This document shows positions 1 to 8,505 of a DNA stretch of 64,000 nt, one piece after another (the stretch's first letter is position 1; every line of letters begins with the position of its first letter). A program made the position numbers and the translations under genes. Source of the stretch: Clostridiales bacterium Firm_11 (GTDB lineage Bacteria; Bacillota; Clostridia; Christensenellales; Aristaeellaceae); NCBI GenBank assembly GCA_001604105.1, contig LVAQ01000024.1:62001-126000 (forward strand), in the 5' to 3' direction. The notes beneath the pieces were generated by a model. It saw only the letters and a program-made list of their open reading frames with translations, had not been told where the DNA came from and made no database searches.

Positions 1-94
1 TGAACAGGCGCGTGTCGATCTGCTCACGGGAAAAACGCATGCAGGCATGGTTTCGCTGCCTCCGCGCGGCGTGATGGTATTAAGTGAGCCATAA
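1..94 (+). CDS. C-terminal end of a GH42-like beta-galactosidase (partial)
   Basis: Only the last 30 codons are in the window, read from base 2 to a TAA at 92-94. The visible residues include DLLTGK, then VSLPPRGVMVL just before the stop. This pattern (a 'body/law-giving' DLLTG turn followed by an L-x-P-x-G-V-x-V-L strand) is typical of the C-terminal beta-domain of family 42 beta-galactosidases. The assignment rests on a very short stretch, so other sugar hydrolases with a similar C-terminal beta-domain remain possible. The next gene starts about 220 bases downstream on the same strand and is functionally unrelated. Confidence 0.5.
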   Translation, partial: EQARVDLLTGKTHAGMVSLPPRGVMVLSEP

Positions 95-313
95 CCAAGG
101 CAGCTGGCTCATTAAATGAGATACCCGCCACGATAGTTCCCCGAAGTTCCGTAGCCGCACCCGGTTATGCGCCCCCAAGGTAAACAACTTCGCCCTATGC
201 CACCTTCACGACTGCCCGCTTCCCCATGCCTGCAACTGTTGTCATACCGCTTTCAGGTATGCGAGGCCATCAGAGAGATACATATAAAACAAGCGCGAGA
301 GGACGGTTTCACA

Positions 314-1300
314 ATGGCGCTGATTGAAGTCGCCGGTTTGAAAAAGACATTTGTATACACCAAGAAGGAAGAGGGTCTCAAATCCTCCCTGCGCAGCCTC
401 CTGCACCGCGAGAAACAGTACAAAGAAGCCGTCCAAGGGATTGATTTCACCCTTGAAAAAGGGGAGATGGTTGGCTTTCTGGGGCCCAACGGCGCGGGAA
501 AAACCACCACACTCAAAATGCTATCCGGCATCCTGTTCCCAACAAGCGGCACGGCTACCGTAATGGGTTATGTGCCTTGGGAGCGGAAGAAGTCCTTCAA
601 AATGCGCTTCTCCATCGTAATGGGTCAAAAAAGCCAATTATGGTGGGATCTCCCCGCCGTCGAATCCTTTTCATTGAACCGCCATATCTATGAGATCGAT
701 GAGGCGCAATATCGAAAAACGCTGGGAGAACTGACGGAAATATTAAACGTGGGCAACCTGATGGGCATACAGGTAAGGCGTCTGTCTCTTGGCGAGCGGA
801 TGAAAATGGAACTGATCGCATCGCTGCTGCATAAGCCCGAAGTGATTTTTCTGGATGAGCCCACCATCGGGCTAGATTTCATTTCACAGCAGCGCATACG
901 GGATTTTCTACGGACGTATAACCAAAAGGAGCAAACGACGGTTTTGCTCACCAGCCATTCCATCGCGGATATCGAAAACCTGTGCCGCCGTACGATTATC
1001 ATCACCGAAGGCACCATTGTTTACGATGGCGCGCTCAAGCGCATCAACGGCTTGTTTGGCGCGCGCAAACGCATACAGGTTACCTTTGAAACAGAAATGG
1101 CCGCCCAGCAGGATCTATCCCGTTTTGGCAAAGCGTGCGGCCGCGATGGCGTGCAAGTCATTCTGGAGGTTCCCCACGCTCAAGTGCGGGAAATCTCCCG
1201 CGCGATGCTGGAAACGCTGCCGATTGTAGACTTCAACATTTCCGATATTCCTGTGGAAGAAGGTATCGCCCGCTTGTATTGCGGCGAGTCAAAGCGATGA
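314..1300 (+). CDS. ABC-2 type transporter, ATP-binding protein
   Basis: Nucleotide-binding subunit of an ABC-2 export system, 328 residues. Walker A is GPNGAGKTT at about residues 57-65, the signature is LSLGERMKMEL, and Walker B is VIFLDEPTIGLD followed by the switch histidine in TSHS. An insertion of about 20 residues before the Walker A strand and a C-terminal domain of about 100 residues match the group usually found with two ABC-2 permeases of the COG4587/COG3694 kind. The reading frame is open upstream to 167, but ATG at 314 is preceded by GAGAGGA and begins the conserved strand, so I chose it. Its stop overlaps the next start by four bases (ATGA). The exported substrate is unknown. 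Confidence 0.93.
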   Translation: MALIEVAGLKKTFVYTKKEEGLKSSLRSLLHREKQYKEAVQGIDFTLEKGEMVGFLGPNGAGKTTTLKMLSGILFPTSGTATVMGYVPWERKKSFKMRFSIVMGQKSQLWWDLPAVESFSLNRHIYEIDEAQYRKTLGELTEILNVGNLMGIQVRRLSLGERMKMELIASLLHKPEVIFLDEPTIGLDFISQQRIRDFLRTYNQKEQTTVLLTSHSIADIENLCRRTIIITEGTIVYDGALKRINGLFGARKRIQVTFETEMAAQQDLSRFGKACGRDGVQVILEVPHAQVREISRAMLETLPIVDFNISDIPVEEGIARLYCGESKR

Positions 1301-2100
1301 GGAAGTATTACTATGCGCTGGGGCTGGGCATCCAGGAAACGATGGCTTATCGGGCAGATTTTTGGCTGGGCATCGTAAGCGCCGTCTTTCCCATTGCAAT
1401 ACAGGTGTTCATGTGGCAGGCGCTGTATCAAGGCGTTGAAGGCTCCCACCTGTACGGCAGAACGCACGCGCAGATGCTGGCCTATGCCGTATCCGCGTCG
1501 CTGCTATGGCGGCTGCTAAAAACAGGCTTTGAGTATGAAATCAATGATGACATCAAAAACGGGGGGCTAAGCAAGTACGTCATCCGCCCAATCGCCTACC
1601 CTTCCTATCGGCTCAGTTGTTTTCTGGGGCAAAAAGCCGCGGTGCTACTGAGCGGGATAGCGCTGATTGCGGTGGCGTTGCTTTGCGTTGGCTTATACTT
1701 TCAGGCCTCGCCGGTTTCCCTGCCCAGGGCTATGCTGTTTGTGCCTATCCTGATTGGTGCGCTGGTGCTGAACTTTTTTATATTCTTCTGTGTTGGTATG
1801 TGGGCCTTCTGGCTTTCCGAAATCGGCTTCATCTTTGAAGCGGTGCGCATTGTCATCGTCGTCTTAAGCGGCGGCATCTTCCCGCTGGAAATTTTCGGCG
1901 ATGCCGTATGCCGTGTGCTGAAGCTGCTGCCGTTCAATTATGCGGTGGGTTTTCCGGTGGATGTGCTGGTGGGTACGGCATCGCGCTCGGCAATCCTGAC
2001 GGGAATCATGCTTCAGCTTTTCTGGATCGGGATGATGATCCTGATTAGCCATGGCTTGTGGAATCTGGGTAAGAAAAAATACTTGGCCGCAGGAGGTTGA
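1297..2100 (+). CDS. ABC-2 family transporter permease 1
   Basis: Integral membrane subunit of 267 residues with about six hydrophobic segments, including a pair near residues 100-160 and the C-terminal segment. It opens MRKYYYALGLGIQETMAYRADFWLG, an amphipathic N-terminus typical of COG4587 permeases. The start overlaps the stop of the ATPase gene (ATGA), so the two are translationally coupled. A longer reading frame exists upstream but lies entirely inside the ATPase gene and is not used. It should pair with the next permease to form a heterodimeric channel driven by the ATPase at 314-1300. Confidence 0.88.
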   Translation: MRKYYYALGLGIQETMAYRADFWLGIVSAVFPIAIQVFMWQALYQGVEGSHLYGRTHAQMLAYAVSASLLWRLLKTGFEYEINDDIKNGGLSKYVIRPIAYPSYRLSCFLGQKAAVLLSGIALIAVALLCVGLYFQASPVSLPRAMLFVPILIGALVLNFFIFFCVGMWAFWLSEIGFIFEAVRIVIVVLSGGIFPLEIFGDAVCRVLKLLPFNYAVGFPVDVLVGTASRSAILTGIMLQLFWIGMMILISHGLWNLGKKKYLAAGG

Positions 2101-2102
2101 CG

Positions 2103-2903
2103 ATGCGGGAGGTTAAAAAACACCTCATATTATGGGGACTTCTCATCAGAAACAGCCTGATGAGTCAGCTGGAATACCGGGCGAATTTCTATTCCGGCAT
2201 CGCAATGGAGCTTGGGTATTTTCTGGCAAAAATCGTATACCTGCTTGTCATCTATCAAACCAATGTGCCCATCAACGGCTTGACGCCGGATGAGGTTTTG
2301 GTGTTCTTCGGCACCTACATGGTGGCTACCGGCCCCTATGCAGGTATGTTCATGATCAACCTGTTTGGCATCAGCCATCAAGTGCAGACAGGCGAGTTGG
2401 ATTTGCTCCTGGTCAAGCCGGTTTCAACCCAGTTCATGCTCACACTAAAAAGAAGTGATTTGGCTTTGCTTACGACCGATGTCCTGCTGGGTCTGGCAGC
2501 GGTATCGGTGGGACTTTCACGCATGGCCATATCCGTTGGGGTTTTGGATGTGCTGGGGTATCTGGGCTATTTGATATCAGGCTCCCTGATCGCCTATTCC
2601 ATGTTCCTGCTGCCGCAGGTACTTGCTTTCCGGCTGGTTAAAACGAATGCGCTTACTGGATTGGTCGATTCCTCATGGGATTTCAACAACCTTCCCATGG
2701 GTATCTACAATCGCTTGATTCAGCAGATTGGCGTTTTCATCGTGCCCATTTTTGTCATCACCAATTTCCCCGCCTTGTTTCTGCTCCGAAAACTGTCGCT
2801 GCTCTACGCTGTTTGGGGCATTGTGGGGGCAATCATCTGGCTGTTTGTCTCCAGCCTGTTATTTCAATCGGAGTTAAAGCAATACCAAAGCGCCAGCAGC
2901 TAG
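2103..2903 (+). CDS. ABC-2 family transporter permease 2
   Basis: Second membrane subunit, 266 residues, about six hydrophobic helices, related in layout to the COG3694 permeases. AGGAGG at 2091-2096 lies six bases before ATG 2103. A TTG at 2097 in the same frame is too close to that site, so ATG is preferred. The gene follows the first permease by two bases and ends the three-gene operon. The pair of unlike permeases with one ATPase is the usual composition of this exporter type; the cargo cannot be told from sequence. Confidence 0.87.
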   Translation: MREVKKHLILWGLLIRNSLMSQLEYRANFYSGIAMELGYFLAKIVYLLVIYQTNVPINGLTPDEVLVFFGTYMVATGPYAGMFMINLFGISHQVQTGELDLLLVKPVSTQFMLTLKRSDLALLTTDVLLGLAAVSVGLSRMAISVGVLDVLGYLGYLISGSLIAYSMFLLPQVLAFRLVKTNALTGLVDSSWDFNNLPMGIYNRLIQQIGVFIVPIFVITNFPALFLLRKLSLLYAVWGIVGAIIWLFVSSLLFQSELKQYQSASS

Positions 2904-3014
2904 TTCCCCTTTCCATACTCAAAAAAGTAGCGTACCCCGCTTGTGAAAGCAACCAACACGCTTCCTCCAAAAGCGTAGCCTGTGTACGCTTCTCAGGGAT
3001 TATCCTTTGTTTCA

Positions 3015-3068
3015 CATGAAAAACCGCCATGCTGTATCTCATGGATATCAGCTTGGCGGGTTTTCATG
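3015..3068. terminator. Bidirectional intrinsic terminator
   Basis: Arms CATGAAAAACCGCCA (3015-3029) and TGGCGGGTTTTCATG (3054-3068) pair over 15 positions with one mismatch. Read on the minus strand the hairpin gives GGCGG followed by five T; on the plus strand GGCGGG is followed by TTTT. It lies between two converging operons (ABC-2 exporter on plus, DhaL on minus) and can serve both. The 170 bases between it and the end of dhaL hold no gene I can support. Confidence 0.8.
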
Positions 3069-3239
3069 TTTAATTGGTTTGCCTTTTGACGGTTTGTCCC
3101 TGGCCATCGCCGCGCAAGTGACGATGATTCCTTGGACGGTTATCAATCCATATGCGGTAACCTCTGTCGATGCACCGCGCGACGCTTTTCCGCTGTGCTT
3201 CCAACACCGCGCCGCTGTCACCACTGCGGGCTATCAAGT

Positions 3240-3869
3240 TCAATCCATCTTCTGGATTGCTTGGTTCAACGCCTCAAAGATGAGTTTTCCCGCAACCGAA
3301 CCGCCATCAATCATGCCGATCGTCTTGTCGCCATAGTAGGCTGCCCTGCCATGTACCGCCTGCATGTTGGCTGTGCTGTCCGAGCCCTCCGCCGCGGCTT
3401 TCGCGGCAGCCTGCCAAGCGGCAGAAGCGCCTTCCCCCGCATGGTCGCACAGCGCACGCGCGGCAGGATCCAGCGCATCCAGCACCGTTTTTTCGCCGGG
3501 CTTGGAGTTGGCGCGCTCCATGATCTTCGCCACCCCCGCAACCATCGCTTCACCGACCAGCGCCGTATCAGCGGATTCATGCCCTTTCAGCGTACGCGCC
3601 ATGCCCATCATGCAAAAGGACATAATCGTGCCCAGTGAGGATGGCGCGGCTTCATTGAACACTTTGCTGGCGCCCACCAGCAGCTTGCCAAGATCGGTCT
3701 CTTCGCTGGTATGGACAAAAGCGCTCGCGGCGGCAAAACCATCGGACATGGATATGCCAAGATCCCCATCGCCGTTACGCTGATCCAACTCGATCAGGTA
3801 CTGGCGGTTTTCGGCCATCACGGAGGCGATTTCGCCCATGGCCATACGCAAGGTTTGTGCGTTCAGCAT
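3240..3869 (-). CDS. dhaL: Dihydroxyacetone kinase-type ADP/ATP-binding subunit (DhaL family)
   Basis: DhaL-like all-helical nucleotide-binding subunit, 209 residues, the usual family length. The magnesium-binding Asp cluster is visible as D-Q-R-N-G-D-G-D near residues 29-36, and a glycine-rich turn with S-S-L-G-T follows near residue 75. It partners with the DhaK subunit encoded 16 bases upstream to phosphorylate a short-chain ketose bound by DhaK. No DhaM phosphotransferase subunit is present here, so the phosphate donor may be ATP as in the ATP-dependent DhaKL-type kinases of tetrulose pathways, rather than PEP via the PTS. Last gene of the long operon, followed by a terminator about 170 bases on. 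Confidence 0.9.
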   Translation of the reverse strand: MLNAQTLRMAMGEIASVMAENRQYLIELDQRNGDGDLGISMSDGFAAASAFVHTSEETDLGKLLVGASKVFNEAAPSSLGTIMSFCMMGMARTLKGHESADTALVGEAMVAGVAKIMERANSKPGEKTVLDALDPAARALCDHAGEGASAAWQAAAKAAAEGSDSTANMQAVHGRAAYYGDKTIGMIDGGSVAGKLIFEALNQAIQKMD

Positions 3870-3885
3870 GGCTGTATTCTCCTTA

Positions 3886-4896
3886 TTAAATGTTCTCGTT
3901 CGTGTAGAAAGGCGTGCTGGCAGGCGCGCGTAGCAACGCCTCCAACTCGCTGTCCAATTTGAACAGCGTCACCGAAAGCCCCGCCATTTCCATGGAGGTG
4001 GCAAACTCGCCGATGTGCGGCATCACCAGTTTCACACCCTTTTCTGAGAGCTGTTTGTGCAGGTAGCGATATACGATCAATAATTCTTCTTTCGGGGTCG
4101 CACCCAGACCATTGACCATCACCGATACGGTATCCCCCGCTGTCAAGGGCATATCTCCCAGCAGTTTTCCAAGAATGATCTCCGCCAGTTCATCCGCGCT
4201 GGCCATTGCCCGCACTTCAATGCCCGGCTCTCCATGGATGCCCATGCCAATTTCAACTTCATGATCCGCTATGGCAAAGGTCGGCTTGCCCACATCGGGC
4301 ACGATGCAAGGCGAAAGGGCGATGCCCATGGTACGGATGTTGCCCAGCGCCTTCTGCGCAACGGCGGCAACGGCTTCCAACGGACGGCCTTCATCTGCCG
4401 CCGCGCCGGCGACCTTGAACGCGTACACCATACCCGCCACGCCGCGCCTGCGTTCCGCAGCCTCAGGAGGCGCGGAAGCCACATCGTCCTTAACGCGCAC
4501 CGTCATGGTCTTGATATCGTCTTCCAGATCGACCATTTCACAGGCCATATCGAAATTCATGTTGTCGCCGCCATAGTTGCCATACAGGCAAAGCACGCCG
4601 TTGCCACGGTCGCAGGCTTTGATGGTTTTCGCCATCTTTTCCGCCGATGGGGACGCAAACACATTGCCAACGGCGCAGCCATCGAGCAAGCCCTGCCCTA
4701 CGTAGCCGAGAAATACCGGCAGGTGGCCGCTTCCGCCTCCGGTTACAATGCCTACTTTGCCGTCACGCGTCGGCGTATTGCTCAGGATGACGCGGCGATC
4801 CCCATCCAGCAGCTTCACACGATCGCCGTAAGCTGCTACAATGCCTTCCATGACCTCATCGACGAAGTTGCCTGGTTGGTTAATGATCTTTTTCAT
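3886..4896 (-). CDS. dhaK: Dihydroxyacetone kinase-type substrate-binding subunit (DhaK family)
   Basis: DhaK-like subunit, 336 residues. It carries the N-terminal GGGSGHLP loop, and MGIHGEPG near residue 220, whose histidine forms the covalent hemiaminal with the ketose carbonyl in characterised DhaK proteins. The reading frame has ATG at 4902 and 4896. GGGAGG is one base from the first and seven from the second, so 4896 is the real start. The natural substrate could be dihydroxyacetone, erythrulose or another small ketose; the adjacent SDR could supply such a ketone by oxidising an alcohol. That link is inference. Confidence 0.92.
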   Translation of the reverse strand: MKKIINQPGNFVDEVMEGIVAAYGDRVKLLDGDRRVILSNTPTRDGKVGIVTGGGSGHLPVFLGYVGQGLLDGCAVGNVFASPSAEKMAKTIKACDRGNGVLCLYGNYGGDNMNFDMACEMVDLEDDIKTMTVRVKDDVASAPPEAAERRRGVAGMVYAFKVAGAAADEGRPLEAVAAVAQKALGNIRTMGIALSPCIVPDVGKPTFAIADHEVEIGMGIHGEPGIEVRAMASADELAEIILGKLLGDMPLTAGDTVSVMVNGLGATPKEELLIVYRYLHKQLSEKGVKLVMPHIGEFATSMEMAGLSVTLFKLDSELEALLRAPASTPFYTNENI

Positions 4897-4946
4897 GCCC
4901 ATTCCTCCCTGTCTTATGCTGATTCTATATCCATGCCCAGTTTAGA

Positions 4947-5573
4947 CTACAGTTTATAACCAAAGGAGCAGATGTCCTCTTCCAGCACGGTACGCGCCGT
5001 ATTCAAATTGCCGTTTTTCAGCGCATCGGTGATCTGCAGGTGATGTTCGCTGTCAAAATGGAAGCGTACGCGCCGCCATTGATCCCAATAGAATTGCGCG
5101 TATGCCCGTTTCAAAATCGACAGACTGCGCTTAAGCTGATCATAGCAATACCGATTGCCGCTCAGCGTAATCAGTTGCAGGTGGAATTTGGAGTTGTTGT
5201 CCCACGCATCCCACACGTCCTGATCACCGCTGGGTGAAAGCGTTTGCGTATACAATGCCAGATCCTCCAGCTCTTCTTTGGTGGCGCGCTCCACCACGGA
5301 GGGCAGGCTATTGCATTCTACCAGCACGCGAAATTTCAGGATATCGCGCACTTCCCCTTCCGTCAGGGTAACAATTTCATAACCATAACGGGGGATGCTT
5401 CGCAGCACATTTTCGCTGCACAGTTCCACCAGCGCCTCCCGTACGATGGACTTGGTCACGCCGTATTTCTCCATCAGCTGGCGCTCGCTCAGCAGTCCGG
5501 TTTGCAGATATTCTCCCCTGATGATCCCTTGCACAATATCGTGCTGGATCATTGGTTTTGTGTAGGGTTCCAT
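4947..5573 (-). CDS. GntR/FadR-family transcriptional regulator (FCD domain)
   Basis: 208-residue regulator. An N-terminal winged helix-turn-helix (about residues 10-70, with LSERQLMEKYGVTKSIVREAL) is followed by an all-helical FCD ligand domain. The FCD metal or acid-binding residues are visible in NNSKFHLQL and SEHHLQI. Regulators of this class usually sense small organic acids or sugar acids and bind palindromes with TGGT...ACCA half-sites. Such a site, TGGTCGACCA, lies inside the promoter of this same operon at 13271-13280, so autoregulation of the whole unit is the natural reading (inference). The gene is six bases downstream of the SDR. Confidence 0.9.
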   Translation of the reverse strand: MEPYTKPMIQHDIVQGIIRGEYLQTGLLSERQLMEKYGVTKSIVREALVELCSENVLRSIPRYGYEIVTLTEGEVRDILKFRVLVECNSLPSVVERATKEELEDLALYTQTLSPSGDQDVWDAWDNNSKFHLQLITLSGNRYCYDQLKRSLSILKRAYAQFYWDQWRRVRFHFDSEHHLQITDALKNGNLNTARTVLEEDICSFGYKL

Positions 5574-5579
5574 GATGAT

Positions 5580-6368
5580 TTACCGCCCTTTCTCGCGCCG
5601 TTCATAGGAGTATGCGGGGTTCAGCACCACGCTGCTCCCGCCGGAAATCTCCAGCGAAGCGGCTGTGATATATGATGCGCTCTTTGAACACAGGAAAACG
5701 ATGGGCTCGGCGATCTCACGAGGCTCGGCTGCCCTGCGCAGAAGCGTTCCTCCCGCGCGGCTTGCAAGCTCCGCATCCGGTATGGTACGCGCGACCGCAG
5801 GCGTAAGCGTGAAGCCCGGTAAAACCGCGTTCACCCGTACGCCGTAGGCAGCGTATTCCGCCGCATACATCACCGATAGCTCACGGACCGCCGCCTTCAG
5901 CGGCCCATAGAGCGTGCTGCGTCCCGCAGTGCCGCATCGCGCCGCAAGCGAGCTCACATTCACAATCGCACCGCCGCCATATTGGCGCATATGCCGGAAG
6001 GCGGCCTGACATCCATATACCGTTGCGTGAAAGCACACCGCAACCGTAGCGCTGATTTCCTGCGGCGTATAATCCTCACCAGCGCGGGGTATGCTTGCGC
6101 CCACGTTGTTTACCCAGCAGTTGATCGGCCCCAGTCGTTTTGCCGCCGCATCCGCAAAGGCGTCCACAGCGGCTGCATCGGTGGCATCAGCGGTCATGGC
6201 AAACACATCGCCCAAAGGTTCCAGTATTTCCCTTGCCTGTGCAAGGCTATTCGCATCCCGCGCGCAAATGGCCACGCGTGCGCCTTCCTGTAAAAACGCT
6301 TCCGCGGTCGCCAGTCCTATTCCCTTGCTTGCGCCGGTAATCACGGCGGTCTTCCCTGTAAGCTGCAA
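5580..6368 (-). CDS. Short-chain dehydrogenase/reductase
   Basis: Classical SDR of about 262 residues acting as an NAD(P)-dependent alcohol dehydrogenase or ketone reductase. The cofactor motif is TGASKGIG near residue 11-18, the NNVGA motif follows, and catalytic Ser, Tyr and Lys are seen in NVSSLAA and YGPLK. The C-terminus has an ISGGSSV loop. Start choice is uncertain. TTG at 6368 is the first standard start, but CTG at 6374 would give MDLQLTGK, the common SDR opening, and sits about six bases after GGGAGGG. Within the operon it may make or use the ketone phosphorylated by DhaKL. Confidence 0.88.
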   Translation of the reverse strand: MQLTGKTAVITGASKGIGLATAEAFLQEGARVAICARDANSLAQAREILEPLGDVFAMTADATDAAAVDAFADAAAKRLGPINCWVNNVGASIPRAGEDYTPQEISATVAVCFHATVYGCQAAFRHMRQYGGGAIVNVSSLAARCGTAGRSTLYGPLKAAVRELSVMYAAEYAAYGVRVNAVLPGFTLTPAVARTIPDAELASRAGGTLLRRAAEPREIAEPIVFLCSKSASYITAASLEISGGSSVVLNPAYSYERREKGR

Positions 6369-6437
6369 ATCCAGGCCTATCCCTCCCAGCGTTGCATTCG
6401 CGGGGTTATCTTTCCCTCTCCCCCACGGATGTACGCA

Positions 6438-7730
6438 TCAGTCCCCCATCATGATGTCCAAAATCTCTGAGTCCGTGGATTTCATCCCCTGACGTCCCAT
6501 CTGACCCACGGCACGGATGGTCTTTTCCACGTCGGCTTGCACCAGCCCTTCCCCCGGCGCGAAAACGCCGCCGTTCTGCTGCAATTCAAACGCCATAAAG
6601 GCTGCATCCAGCGCCGACGCAATCTTAGCGGCACAGGATGGTTTGGCCCCATCGCACACCATGCCGCCAATTGTGGCGATGGCGTTGGTGATGGTATTGG
6701 CAATGGCATCGTAACCATAACCATATAAGTAAGCAACGCCGCATACCGCGCCGCAGGCGGCGCTGGTCGCGCCGCAATAGGCGGAGAGGCTCCCCAAAAA
6801 GCGTTTCTGATGAATGGAGATCAAGTTAGAGACGATTAGCGCACGCAACAGCTTGTCATGCGGCGCGTTCATCTCCCGCGCATATTCAATCACCGGCATG
6901 GAAACCGTAATCCCCTGATTGCCGCTGCCCGAGTTGATGACTACCGGGAGGGCGCACCCGCTCATGCGCGCGTCCGACCCAGCCGCGGCAGCCGCTTTCG
7001 CGCGCATCACCACATCATCTTCCTGTGCGCGGTACAATAGCGCTTTGCCTACGCGAACACCATAATCGTTCTTCAGTCCTTCCATAGCGATACGGGAATT
7101 GCTTGTGATTTGGGCTTCCAAGGGTACCCGTACCAAATCCAGATCAACCGTATCGGCAAAGGTTAGGATGCCTTCAACGCTCAGCATTTCTTTCAGCTGC
7201 GCCAGCGCTTCCGCGCTGTTTGCGGCGCCCGTCTGCACCGCCTGCGCGGCAAAGCGCGTTTCGCCGTCCTTTTCGATGCGAACGATATTCGTATGCTCAC
7301 CACGAATTTCGACCGTCGCGCTATGCCCGCCCGCTTCCGCTGTAACAATCATGTGCAGCGTATCGGGGCTTTCCAGTACTTCACACTGGCAAAAGCCCGG
7401 GGTATCTAGAAGTTCGGCTGCTTTCTCCTGCGCTTCGCGGGTCACCCCCGCAATCACTTCCAGCCCGCGTTCAGGATCACCACCAATTGCGCCCAATACT
7501 GCCGCGGTATCGATCCCCTTTCGTCCGAGGCTATTGGGCACAACGACCCCCTTCACATTCTTGATAATGTTGCCGCTACAGGCAACCCGCAAGTGTTCAG
7601 GCTGGCTGCCGAGCACCTGCACGGCTTTGGCCGCGCAATAAGCAATGGCAATTGGCTCGGTACATCCCATTGCCGCGATTAATTCATCATGGATAATGCG
7701 TACATACGCATCGTAGACTGTTTTTTGCAT
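6438..7730 (-). CDS. L-cysteine desulfidase-like protein (CyuA/UPF0597, serine dehydratase alpha fold)
   Basis: 430 residues, close to the 436 of E. coli CyuA. The N-terminus has AAMGCTEPIAIAYCAAKA and the C-terminal half has CGATSAACGAVCG and MVCDGAKPSCAAKI, the cysteine pattern that holds an iron-sulfur cluster in this family. The known members split L-cysteine into pyruvate, ammonia and sulfide; some may act on other amino acids. The frame stays open to 7919, but ATG 7730 follows AAGGGCGG and opens the conserved region. It sits between the Liv ATPase genes and the SDR. With the ATC-hydrolase-like protein at the operon head it suggests breakdown of a sulfur amino acid derivative (inference). 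Confidence 0.85.
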   Translation of the reverse strand: MQKTVYDAYVRIIHDELIAAMGCTEPIAIAYCAAKAVQVLGSQPEHLRVACSGNIIKNVKGVVVPNSLGRKGIDTAAVLGAIGGDPERGLEVIAGVTREAQEKAAELLDTPGFCQCEVLESPDTLHMIVTAEAGGHSATVEIRGEHTNIVRIEKDGETRFAAQAVQTGAANSAEALAQLKEMLSVEGILTFADTVDLDLVRVPLEAQITSNSRIAMEGLKNDYGVRVGKALLYRAQEDDVVMRAKAAAAAGSDARMSGCALPVVINSGSGNQGITVSMPVIEYAREMNAPHDKLLRALIVSNLISIHQKRFLGSLSAYCGATSAACGAVCGVAYLYGYGYDAIANTITNAIATIGGMVCDGAKPSCAAKIASALDAAFMAFELQQNGGVFAPGEGLVQADVEKTIRAVGQMGRQGMKSTDSEILDIMMGD

Positions 7731-7782
7731 GTTACCGCCCTTACTGAAGCAATTATGCCGAATACCCGCGCAAAAGCGGGGT

Positions 7783-8505
7783 TTATACACCCAGATAGGC
7801 GCGCTTGACTTCGGGGTTGACCAACAATTCCTGTCCCGTTCCCGTGAGCGTAACATGGCCAATTTCCAGCACATATCCGCGGTCGGCGATGGAGAGCGCC
7901 ATGGATGCGTTCTGCTCAATCAACAGCACAGTTTTTCCGATGTCCCGTATTTTCGCGATGAGTGTAAAGATTTCCTCCACAATAATCGGCGCAAGTCCCA
8001 AAGACGGTTCATCCAGCATGATCAACGCAGGATCCATCATCAGCCCGCGCGCAATGGCCAGCATCTGCTGTTCACCGCCGGAAAGGCTGCCGCCCGTCTG
8101 TTTCATGCGCTCCTTGAGCCGTGGAAACAACACGTAGTTCTCCTCGACCAGCGCCTCGATTTTCTGTTTCCCCATCTTCGGCTTTCCAAAGGTACCCGCG
8201 ATGAGGTTCTCGTACACTGTCAGCTGCGGAAAAATCTTTCGACCCTCCGGCACATGGCTGATGCCCAGCTTCACGATTTTGTCCGGCGCCTTATTGGTGA
8301 TATCCTCCTCACGGAAAAGAACCCGGCCGCCGGACTTCTCCACCAGATTGGATACAGACATCAGCGTGGTGGTTTTTCCCGCGCCGTTGCCGCCGATCAG
8401 CGTGATAATCTCACCTTCGTTAACTTCTATGCTCACATCGCTGAGCGCGTTGATATACCCGTAATGGACGCTCAGGTTTTCCACTTTCAGCATCGGTTTG
8501 CTCAT
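7783..8505 (-). CDS. livF: Branched-chain amino acid-type ABC transporter ATP-binding protein LivF
   Basis: 240-residue ATPase. Walker A is GGNGAGKTT near residue 38-46, the signature is SLSGGEQQMLAIARGL, and Walker B is LIMLDEPSLGLAP. The length and the LAP after Walker B are typical of LivF. ATG at 8505 lies eight bases after GGAGG and overlaps the stop of livG by four bases. Together with LivG it powers the LivHM channel. Liv-type importers carry not only branched amino acids but also urea, amides and other small amino compounds, so the real substrate must be judged from the operon. Confidence 0.94.
   Translation of the reverse strand: MSKPMLKVENLSVHYGYINALSDVSIEVNEGEIITLIGGNGAGKTTTLMSVSNLVEKSGGRVLFREEDITNKAPDKIVKLGISHVPEGRKIFPQLTVYENLIAGTFGKPKMGKQKIEALVEENYVLFPRLKERMKQTGGSLSGGEQQMLAIARGLMMDPALIMLDEPSLGLAPIIVEEIFTLIAKIRDIGKTVLLIEQNASMALSIADRGYVLEIGHVTLTGTGQELLVNPEVKRAYLGV

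Noticed and set aside
167..313. N-terminal extension of the first ABC ATPase frame
   Set aside because: The residues before ATG 314 are not conserved-looking and a ribosome site stands right before 314.
3007..3336. Plus-strand 109-codon frame opposite the terminator and dhaL
   Set aside because: It runs through a terminator hairpin and into the opposite strand of dhaL; no ribosome site and no recognisable domain.
7731..7919. 63-residue N-terminal extension of the cysteine desulfidase-like frame
   Set aside because: It overlaps the livF coding end on the same strand in another frame, and the family length and ribosome site support ATG 7730.
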